A DNA stretch of 11,153 bases, from assembly GCA_039184055.1 (NCBI GenBank), contig JBCDBH010000190.1, positions 1 through 11,153 of the forward strand. The letters run 5' to 3'. The position numbers were made by a program, and so were the translations under genes. Origin of the DNA: JBCDBH01 sp039184055 (GTDB taxonomy: Bacteria > Acidobacteriota > Thermoanaerobaculia > Multivoradales > J023). Shown here piece after piece: positions 4,759 to 11,153 of this stretch. The number at the start of each line of letters is the position of its first letter. Position 1 is the first letter of the stretch. The notes below the pieces were generated by a model, which saw nothing but the letters and a program-made list of their open reading frames with translations, had not been told where the DNA came from and made no database searches.

Positions 4759-7533
4759 ATGTCAACGCGTTACGCATTTTTCATCGTTGCCCTGATTTTG
4801 ACCGCGGCCCTGGCGCTGACCGGCGCGCTCGGCTTTCAACGCGCCGTCGAAGAGTGGCAGCCTCTCGGCTTCACCGCCGATCGGATCGGCGCTTCATGGC
4901 AGGTGGCCGGTGTCGAAGACGACTCGATCGGGCTCGAGACCAACGACGTCCTCTTCGACGAGTTGCTCGCCCCGGGAATGTCCTTCCCCACCCTGCCTGA
5001 TCTTCGCAAGGAGCTGACCGCCGAGCCCGAGCGTGGTGTCGACGTGGCGCGTGGCGCCGAAGTCGTCTCGGTCACGTACCTACGGCCGGCCTTCGAGCCC
5101 GATCTCGCCTATTTGGTGCTCGCGGTCATCGCCGCGATCTACCTACTTATCGGTCTGTTCACCACCTTCAAGAGCCCACGCGGTCACGCCAAGCTCTTCT
5201 TCTTGTGGTGTCTGACCTCGGCGACGCTCTACCTGCTCAAGCCACCGCTCATGATGCGCGACGGTCTCGACCTGACCGTCTACCTGGCCGATCTCGCCGC
5301 GCGCTTGCTTCTCCCGGCGCTGACCCTGCATCTCTTCGTGGTCTTCCCGGCACGTCCGGCGCCGCTCCGCGTCCTTCGCCGCGCCATCCCGTTCTTCTAC
5401 CTCCCGGCCTTGGTGCTCGCCAGTCTGCATCTCGATTGGATCGTCACCGGTGGCCAGTGGTTCGCGGGGCCGGCGGTCGAATCGCGCGTGCTGATGGTGG
5501 ATCGGATCGAGCTCGCCCTGCTGGTGCTCTTCTCGCTCTTCGCGATCCTGGCGCTGGTCATTCGTCTGGCGCGTCACAACGAGTGGGAATCTCGCCGTCA
5601 GGTGCAGTGGATCGTCATGGGTATGCTGGGTGGCTACCTGCCGTTCTTCGGCCTTTATGTGGTGCCACTCCTGCTCGGTTTCGCGCGACCACAATGGCTC
5701 GAGGCGGTCGCGGTCGTGCCTCTGGCGCTCGTACCGCTCACCTTCGCGTACGCCATCCTCAAGTACAAGCTGTGGGATATCGCGGTCATCCTGCGCAACT
5801 CGATCGCCTACTCGCTCACCGTTTTGGTGGGCTTGTTCGGCTTCGTGTTGATCAACCTGGCGGTCGATCGGGGCGTGTCCGCCGACCTGCCGATGCTCCG
5901 CAACCTGCTGTCGTTCGCCGCCGGTCTCACCATCGCCGGTGTGCTGGTGCCCACCAAGGGAGCGATCACCCGAGCCGTCGAGCATCTCCAGCTCGGTGGC
6001 GCATGGGGCAAGCGACGCTCGCTGATCGAGCTCGGTCGCGATCTTTCGTACGAACGCGATCTCGACCGACTCTGCGAAACGCTGATCGGTCACCTCGGCG
6101 AGGGTCTCGAAGTCGATCAGGTCAATCTCTATCTCGCCCAGGGTGGCGCGATGGTGCCGGTCCATCTCGGCGACCGATCGCCCCGCGAGCTGCCGTTCGA
6201 CACCTTCGACCAAGGCTTCTGGGTACGACCCGTCACCGGCATCTCGGCGCTGCACGCGATCGCCGAAGAGCCGGATTGTCAGGAACGTCTGTTCATCGCC
6301 GGCTATCGCTACGCTTTTCCACTGTTGGTGCGTGATCGCCGAGTCGGTGTCGCGGTGGTGAGCTACAAAGCCGATTCGATGCCGCTCTCGACCGAGGACG
6401 TCGACCTGGCACGTGGCCTGCTCAACCAGGCGGCGCTGGCGATCGAGAACGCGCAATTGATCGACGAGGTCAACCGTCAGCTCGATGAAGTGGTTCGCCT
6501 CAAAGAGCACAACCACGGCATCATCGAATCGTCACCCGCCGGCATCGCGGTGCTCGACGTTCGCGATCGGGTGATTTCGGCCAACCACGCCTTCGCCGCG
6601 CTGGTCGAAACCGACCGGCCGCTTCTCCCCGGTCGCCAGCTGCTCGAGCTCTTGCCGGTGACACCGCTGCCCGCGCCGGGCAAAGGCCCCACGGAAGTGA
6701 GTTATTGCGAGCCCGATGGCCGAGAGCGCTACCTTCAACTGAGCGTCGCCGGCTATCGTGGCAGTGCCGATCCCGAAGAACCCCTGCGTGTCTTGGTGAT
6801 CCAAGATGTCAGCGCCCTGGTCGGACTCGAGCTGGCGCTCAAGGAAAAAGAACGTCTCGCCTCGTTGGGCATGCTCGCCGCGGGTGTAGCCCACGAGGTC
6901 AATACGCCGCTCACCGGAATCTCCAGCTACGCGCAATTGTTGCTCGATGAAACGCCACGGGAAGATCCGCGGCGTGAGCTTCTGGAGAAGATGGAGCGGC
7001 AGACCTTCCGCGCTTCGCAGATCGTCAACAACCTGCTCGCCTTCGCGCGCAATCGACGTGACGAAACGGCCCCATTGGCCCTCGAGAGCGTCGCCGCCGA
7101 GGCGGTCGAAATGTTGCGCGAGCGTGCCATCGAAACCAAGGTCGACGTGGCGCTCGAGCGTCCCGCCGAACCGCTCTTGGTGGATGGCAACGAAGGTGAG
7201 CTCGGGCAGGTGTTCACCAACCTGATCACCAACGCCCTCGACGCCATGTCGGCCAACCACGATCGTCCACGCCGTCTCCGACTCGTCGTCGAGCCGGCCG
7301 GACATCGCGTCCGCGCGCTGGTCGAGGACACTGGTCCCGGCATCCCGGCGGCTCGTCTCGAAACGGTTTTCCAGCCATTCTTCTCCAGTAAGATCGACAA
7401 AGGTGGCTCAGGGCTGGGATTGGCGATCTGCTACCAGATCGTGCACCGTCACGGCGGTCAGATCCGAGCCGAGAACACCGGCAATGGTTGCCGCTTTGTT
7501 CTCGAGCTACCGCGTAGTGGAACCGCAATCTGA
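4759..7533 (+). CDS. Multi-TM sensor histidine kinase (PDZ-like, GAF, PAS, HisKA, HATPase)
   Basis: The 924-residue protein is the sensor of the two-component pair with the regulator 22 nt downstream. Residues 5-25 form a TM helix; about 30-112 is a periplasmic segment whose spacing (GLETNDVLFDE near 58-68, then VVSVTYLRP) resembles a PDZ fold. About eight further TM helices lie between 115 and 398, including LHLFVVFP (190-197), which recalls the ComP-like sensor group. A GAF-like domain covers about 420-565, a short coiled coil 566-585, and a PAS-like domain about 586-690. The HisKA H-box has LASLGMLAAGVAHEVNTPL at 700-718 with phosphoacceptor His712. The ATPase boxes are complete: N box NLITNALDAM (821-830), G1 DTGPGIP (857-863), F box FQPFF (871-875), G2 GSGLGLAI (883-890). 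The catalytic part is NtrB-like. Architecture is also reminiscent of PrsK-type kinases of exopolysaccharide systems, but no such genes are visible. The signal is unknown. AGGAG 4749-4753 supports ATG 4759, and a sigma-54 promoter precedes it. Confidence 0.93.
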   Translation: MSTRYAFFIVALILTAALALTGALGFQRAVEEWQPLGFTADRIGASWQVAGVEDDSIGLETNDVLFDELLAPGMSFPTLPDLRKELTAEPERGVDVARGAEVVSVTYLRPAFEPDLAYLVLAVIAAIYLLIGLFTTFKSPRGHAKLFFLWCLTSATLYLLKPPLMMRDGLDLTVYLADLAARLLLPALTLHLFVVFPARPAPLRVLRRAIPFFYLPALVLASLHLDWIVTGGQWFAGPAVESRVLMVDRIELALLVLFSLFAILALVIRLARHNEWESRRQVQWIVMGMLGGYLPFFGLYVVPLLLGFARPQWLEAVAVVPLALVPLTFAYAILKYKLWDIAVILRNSIAYSLTVLVGLFGFVLINLAVDRGVSADLPMLRNLLSFAAGLTIAGVLVPTKGAITRAVEHLQLGGAWGKRRSLIELGRDLSYERDLDRLCETLIGHLGEGLEVDQVNLYLAQGGAMVPVHLGDRSPRELPFDTFDQGFWVRPVTGISALHAIAEEPDCQERLFIAGYRYAFPLLVRDRRVGVAVVSYKADSMPLSTEDVDLARGLLNQAALAIENAQLIDEVNRQLDEVVRLKEHNHGIIESSPAGIAVLDVRDRVISANHAFAALVETDRPLLPGRQLLELLPVTPLPAPGKGPTEVSYCEPDGRERYLQLSVAGYRGSADPEEPLRVLVIQDVSALVGLELALKEKERLASLGMLAAGVAHEVNTPLTGISSYAQLLLDETPREDPRRELLEKMERQTFRASQIVNNLLAFARNRRDETAPLALESVAAEAVEMLRERAIETKVDVALERPAEPLLVDGNEGELGQVFTNLITNALDAMSANHDRPRRLRLVVEPAGHRVRALVEDTGPGIPAARLETVFQPFFSSKIDKGGSGLGLAICYQIVHRHGGQIRAENTGNGCRFVLELPRSGTAI

Positions 7534-7555
7534 CGAACCGACGGGAAAGCCGCCC

Positions 7556-8938
7556 ATGAACATCCTGATCGTCGACGATGAAGAGGTCATCCAAGACGTA
7601 CTGACCTCGCTGGTGCGTCGAGAAGGATGGAGGCCGGTGCCCGCGCGCACCGGTGAGGAGGCCTTGCGGGTGATCGAGCGCGAGGAGATCGATCTCGTGC
7701 TCCTCGACCTGATGCTGCCGGGTATGTCGGGCATGGAAGTGCTCGAACAGCTGCAACGTCGCGCCCCCGAGCTGGTGGTGGTGATCATCACCGCCTTCTC
7801 GTCGATCGAAGGCGCGATCACCGCGATGCGCAAAGGCGCGTTCCACTACATCCCCAAGCCGTTCAAAAACGAGGAAGTGCTGCTCACCATCCGCAAGGGG
7901 TTCGAGCAGCGGCGTCTGACCTCGGAGAATCGCTCGCTCAAAGAGCAGCTCCGGCAGCGCTACGCCTTCGACAACATCATCGGCAAATCGAAGGCCATGC
8001 AAAAGGTCTTCGACATGATCCGGCTGGCGGCGCCGTCGAAGTCGAACATCCTCATTCTCGGTGAGAGCGGCACGGGCAAAGAGCTCGTCGCGAAAGCGAT
8101 CCACCACCACTCGCGTCGCGCCGACGGTCCGTTCATCACGGTCAACTCGGGCTCGATGCCCCACGACCTGCTCGAATCCAACCTCTTCGGGCATGTCAAA
8201 GGCGCGTTCACCGGCGCCGTGGCGGCGAAGAAAGGACTCTTCGAAGCGGCCACCGGTGGCTCGATCTTCTTCGACGAGATCGGCAACATCCCGCTCGAGA
8301 CTCAAGCCAAGCTGCTGCGCGTCATCCAAGAAAAAGAGTTCATGCGACTCGGTGGCGTCGAAACGATCAAAACCGACGTCCGGTTGATCGCCGCGACCAA
8401 CGCCAATCTCGAGCAAATGGTGGCCGACAACACCTTTCGGGAAGATCTCTTCTACCGACTGAACGTCATCACCATCGAGCTACCGCCACTGTCACGTCGC
8501 ACCGAAGACGTGCCGCTCCTGGCTCGTCACTTCCTGGGCCACTACGCCAACGAGAACGAGAAGGCGCTCGACACCATCACGCCACCGGCGATGGAATTGC
8601 TGATGGACTATCACTGGCCGGGCAACGTCCGCGAGCTCGAAAACGTCATCGAACGCGCCGTGGTCTTGTCGACCGACGACGTCATCGACGTCGATTTGCT
8701 ACCGCCGACGGTCCGCGAGCCTCGTACCGCCGGCGTAGCGCCACCGCCGAGCCTGCCGCTCAACGGCATGTCGTTCAAAGAAGCGGTGGCAGCCTACGAG
8801 CGCCAGCTCATCACCCGTGCTTTGCGTGACGCCGACGGTGTGCAAAAACACGCCGCCGACCGGCTCAAGCTCAAACCGACCACGCTGCACGAGATGATGA
8901 AACGGCTCAACGTCACCCTCGACATGATCGACGTCTGA
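7556..8938 (+). CDS. Sigma-54-dependent NtrC-family response regulator
   Basis: The 460-residue protein starts at ATG 7556, 22 nt after the kinase stop; the frame stays open further upstream into the kinase gene, but the receiver domain begins exactly at MNILIVDDEE. Receiver 1-120: acidic pair D7/D8, phosphoacceptor Asp51 (LVLLDLMLPG), Thr79 and Lys101 (YIPKPF). AAA+ domain about 140-375: Walker A GESGTGKE (169-176), sigma-54 contact loop GAFTGA (216-221), Walker B GSIFFDE (235-241), arginine-finger region FREDLFYRL (294-302), sensor II WPGNVREL (354-361). A Fis-type helix-turn-helix occupies about 409-452 (ITRALRDADGVQKHAADRL and following). It should bind enhancer DNA and open sigma-54 holoenzyme promoters when phosphorylated by the kinase. 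The loop before GAFTGA reads FGHVK where most family members have FGHEK. Its ribosome site is weak (GGGAAAG near 7543-7549), suggesting translational coupling. Genes controlled probably include its own operon. Confidence 0.95.
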   Translation: MNILIVDDEEVIQDVLTSLVRREGWRPVPARTGEEALRVIEREEIDLVLLDLMLPGMSGMEVLEQLQRRAPELVVVIITAFSSIEGAITAMRKGAFHYIPKPFKNEEVLLTIRKGFEQRRLTSENRSLKEQLRQRYAFDNIIGKSKAMQKVFDMIRLAAPSKSNILILGESGTGKELVAKAIHHHSRRADGPFITVNSGSMPHDLLESNLFGHVKGAFTGAVAAKKGLFEAATGGSIFFDEIGNIPLETQAKLLRVIQEKEFMRLGGVETIKTDVRLIAATNANLEQMVADNTFREDLFYRLNVITIELPPLSRRTEDVPLLARHFLGHYANENEKALDTITPPAMELLMDYHWPGNVRELENVIERAVVLSTDDVIDVDLLPPTVREPRTAGVAPPPSLPLNGMSFKEAVAAYERQLITRALRDADGVQKHAADRLKLKPTTLHEMMKRLNVTLDMIDV

Positions 8939-8954
8939 CAAAGCGCGGTACCAT

Positions 8955-8974
8955 GGGGCGTCTTCGAACGTCCC
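8955..8974 (+). other. Hairpin between regulator and peptidase genes
   Basis: GGGGCGT (8955-8961) pairs with ACGTCCC (8968-8974), seven pairs with one G-U, around a 6-nt CTTCGA loop. It lies 17 nt after the regulator stop and ends just before the binding site GAGG (8977-8980) of the next gene. There is no T run, so a weak terminator, an mRNA-processing or stability hairpin, or chance are all possible. Confidence 0.4.
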
Positions 8975-8985
8975 GTGAGGTATGC

Positions 8986-11153
8986 ATGCGCGCTGCTCTG
9001 GTCTGCGTCGGTTTTCTGCTGTTCGTCTCTCCGCTTTTCTCCTCCACCCCACCCGTCGTCGAGGTCATACGGCCGCTGCTGGCCGCGTCGACCGAGCTCG
9101 AGCTTCCCGAGGTCGACGACGACACCCCGAGCCCGCAGGATTATCTCGGCTACTCGATCGGTGATCGCTTCACCTTTCATCACCGCATTCTCGATTACAT
9201 GGAGCACCTCGCGGCGGCGTCCGATCGGGTCATGGTGCAGCCCTACGGTGAATCATGGGAAGGTCGTCCGCTCACCCTGGTGGTGATCTCCTCCCCCGAC
9301 AACCTCGGCCGACTCGACGAGATACGCGCCAACGCCCAACGCCTCGCCGACGGTGAGACCCTCGACGCCGAGACGCTCGAGAATCAGCCCGCGATCGTTT
9401 GGCTCGCCTTCGCGGTGCACGGCAACGAATCCTCCGTGGCCGAAGTGGCGATGCCGACGGCCTATCTGATCGCTGCCTCACAAGGCACGTGGAGTGGCGC
9501 CGAGGACGATCCGACCCGGCTCGACCTCGACGATCTGGTGGTGATCATCGATCCCATGGTCAACCCCGACGGCCGTGAACGCTACGTTCATGGTTTTCTC
9601 GACCGACGGGGTCTACGGGCCGATCCGTACGCCGATAGCTACGAGCATCAGGAGAGCTGGCCGGGTGGTCGCACCAATCACTATTCAGTCGATCTCAACC
9701 GTGACTGGCCGTGGCAGACCCAGATCGAATCGCGTCATCGACTCGAGGTCTATCGCGCCTGGGAACCCCAGGTCTACGTCGACTACCACGAGATGGGAAG
9801 CACCGCGACCTACTACTTCCCACCCGCCGCCGATCCGGTTCACGACTTCTACGACGACGAAGCCATGGCCTGGTTCGACGTGTTCGGACGGGGCAACGCC
9901 GCCGTCTTCGACCAGCTCGGTTGGACCTACTACATTCGCGAAGACTTCGACCTCTACTACCCCGGCTATGGCGACACCTACCCGACCCTGCGTGGCTCGG
10001 TGGGCATGACCTACGAAATGGCCGGCGGGGGCCGCGCCGGGTCCGATCTTCAACTCGCCGATGGCCGCCGACTCACCCTGGCCGATCGTGTCGCCCGGCA
10101 TACCGCTACCGCCATCGCCACCGTCGGCACCGCGGCACGGCATCACCGCGAGCTGATCGACACCTTCGCCGAACGTCGACGCACACGCACCGTGCCCATC
10201 CGCAGCTATCTGTGGTCGGCCGACCAGGCCGAAGCCACCGAAATGGCAAGGCTCTTCGATCGTCACGGCATTCACGTCGGCCAGCTGGCAGCCGCCACCA
10301 CGCTTCAGGTATCGATGCTCGGTGGCGACAGCCCGGTCGAACGCCAGCTCCCCGCCGGCACCTGGGTCGCCGACACCGATCAGCCGCTCGGTGAGCTGCT
10401 CGCCATGTTGATCGAGCCGCCACCCGCGCTCGACGAAGCATGGGTCGCCGAGCAACGCGAACGGATCGAAACGGGCGGCTTTCTCGAATTCTTCGACATC
10501 AGCGCCTGGTCACTGCCGATGGCCTACAACGTCGAGACCTGGGTGGTCGAGGGCGTGATCGAAGCGCCGGATACCGACGACTTCACCCACCGAGGCGAAC
10601 GTGGCACCGGGCGGGTCGGAAGTCTCGTACCACCCCAAGGGCTCGCCAGCTGGGCCCTGCTCGGTCATCTGGCGAAGCACGACATCGCCATGCGCTGGCT
10701 GCGCGAGCCACTCACCCTGTCCCATGGCGACGGTGGCTCTCGCGCCTATCCCGCCGGCACCGTCTTTCTACCTCGTCAAGAAGGACTCGCCGACGCGCTC
10801 GCTCTCGCCCACTCCCGAGGCTTTGGCGATCAGGGCTCGGCGGACGTCCATGCCGTCGACACCTCGTGGACCGAAGAAGGCGTCTCTCTCGGCTCTGGAT
10901 CGGTCACCCCGGTGATTCCTACCCGCATCGGTCTGCTCGTCGGCGAGGGCGTCAACCCCTACTCCGCCGGCACCCTCTGGCACCTCTTCGACGTCCTCGC
11001 ACCCGGCTTCGACTTCCATCGTCTCGACGCCAGCCTGCTCGGACGCTTCGACCTCGACGACTTCGACGTCCTGATCATGCCCGACGGTCGCTGGAGCCAG
11101 GCGCTCGGAAGTAGCGGTGGTGACCTGCTCACCAACTGGGTCGAAGGTGGCGG
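8986..11153 (+). CDS. Secreted M14 family zinc carboxypeptidase (3' end outside window)
   Basis: The frame is open for 722 codons from ATG 8986 to the right edge with no stop. ATG 8986 follows GAGG (8977-8980) by 5 nt; another ATG at 8982 is out of frame. Residues 1-20 (MRAALVCVGFLLFVSPLFSS) look like a signal peptide, so the enzyme acts in the periplasm or outside. M14 features are in order: zinc ligands His145 and Glu148 in AVHGNES, NPDGRER at 194-200, LNRDW at 237-241 (substrate carboxylate Asn/Arg), third zinc ligand His268 in VDYHEMGS, and the general base Glu344 in MTYEMAG. The segment ESWPGGRTNHY at 218-228 is typical of the long bacterial M14 group. After about residue 380 comes a long C-terminal part; around 647-700 (RIGLLVGEGVN, then DVLIMPDG) resembles the glutamine-amidotransferase-like domain found there. 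It starts 47 nt after the regulator gene and may be co-transcribed. The peptide substrate is unknown. Confidence 0.93.
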   Translation, partial: MRAALVCVGFLLFVSPLFSSTPPVVEVIRPLLAASTELELPEVDDDTPSPQDYLGYSIGDRFTFHHRILDYMEHLAAASDRVMVQPYGESWEGRPLTLVVISSPDNLGRLDEIRANAQRLADGETLDAETLENQPAIVWLAFAVHGNESSVAEVAMPTAYLIAASQGTWSGAEDDPTRLDLDDLVVIIDPMVNPDGRERYVHGFLDRRGLRADPYADSYEHQESWPGGRTNHYSVDLNRDWPWQTQIESRHRLEVYRAWEPQVYVDYHEMGSTATYYFPPAADPVHDFYDDEAMAWFDVFGRGNAAVFDQLGWTYYIREDFDLYYPGYGDTYPTLRGSVGMTYEMAGGGRAGSDLQLADGRRLTLADRVARHTATAIATVGTAARHHRELIDTFAERRRTRTVPIRSYLWSADQAEATEMARLFDRHGIHVGQLAAATTLQVSMLGGDSPVERQLPAGTWVADTDQPLGELLAMLIEPPPALDEAWVAEQRERIETGGFLEFFDISAWSLPMAYNVETWVVEGVIEAPDTDDFTHRGERGTGRVGSLVPPQGLASWALLGHLAKHDIAMRWLREPLTLSHGDGGSRAYPAGTVFLPRQEGLADALALAHSRGFGDQGSADVHAVDTSWTEEGVSLGSGSVTPVIPTRIGLLVGEGVNPYSAGTLWHLFDVLAPGFDFHRLDASLLGRFDLDDFDVLIMPDGRWSQALGSSGGDLLTNWVEGG

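Noticed and set aside
5143..6516. 457-residue open frame on the minus strand inside the kinase gene
   Set aside because: It lies antisense to the TM, GAF and linker part of a convincing kinase; the composition (runs of Q, H, E, R) is the mirror of GC-rich codon bias, and no domain or start signal is visible.
7403..7555. N-terminal 51-residue extension of the regulator
   Set aside because: It overlaps the last 43 codons of the kinase in another frame and precedes a receiver domain that begins normally at ATG 7556.
7226..8416. 396-residue minus-strand frame opposite the regulator
   Set aside because: It is antisense to the receiver and AAA+ motifs of the regulator and has no protein features of its own.
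9685..10455. 256-residue minus-strand frame and overlapping plus-strand frames at the right end
   Set aside because: They are shadows of the M14 peptidase frame, which carries all catalytic residues and is open from 8986 to the window edge.
1..11153. CRISPR array, phage defence island or transposon
   Set aside because: No regularly spaced repeats, transposase, integrase, toxin-antitoxin or nuclease genes are visible; although a tRNA gene is at the edge, no attachment-site duplication or integrase accompanies it.

Overview
The window is about 11.1 kb of GC-rich (low-to-mid 60s percent by eye), densely coded bacterial chromosome. Signal peptides, two predicted outer-membrane beta-barrels and a thiol-disulfide oxidoreductase point to a Gram-negative (diderm) cell. 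The mix of a carboxypeptidase-regulatory-domain barrel, a large secreted M14 peptidase and a multi-TM GAF/PAS kinase with a sigma-54 activator is common in Acidobacteriota and in some delta-proteobacterial/Myxococcota-like lineages. This placement is inference, not proof.

Left part (1-2432). A tRNA-Ala gene runs off the left edge on the minus strand, behind a near-consensus sigma-70 promoter. Next is a membrane-anchored TlpA/ResA-like thioredoxin on the plus strand, convergent with a small outer-membrane beta-barrel protein on the minus strand that starts at TTG 1503. The gap between them holds a 181-nt imperfect inverted repeat (791-971). Its only non-Watson-Crick pairs besides true mismatches are G-U pairs in plus-strand RNA, so it may be a structured RNA or a REP/MITE-like element. 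The barrel gene is divergent from a ComF-family phosphoribosyltransferase.

Middle part (2433-4758). After a 317-nt non-coding stretch comes a 622-residue secreted protein with an N-terminal carboxypeptidase-regulatory (CNA-B-like) domain and a predicted outer-membrane barrel. The next 140-nt gap carries palindromes and a very good sigma-54 (-24/-12) promoter placed directly at the start of the two-component operon.

Right part (4759-11153). A 924-residue sensor histidine kinase (PDZ-like periplasmic segment, many TM helices, GAF, PAS, HisKA, HATPase) is followed 22 nt later by its NtrC-type response regulator (receiver, AAA+ with GAFTGA, Fis HTH). A secreted M14 zinc carboxypeptidase begins 47 nt after that and is still open at the right edge; it is the longest reading frame of the right end.

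The main regulatory idea is that the kinase/regulator pair sits behind a sigma-54 promoter and so probably controls its own transcription, possibly together with the downstream peptidase. The window looks like ordinary chromosomal genes rather than a mobile island. The sigma-54 circuit and the inverted-repeat element are the parts most worth a second look.
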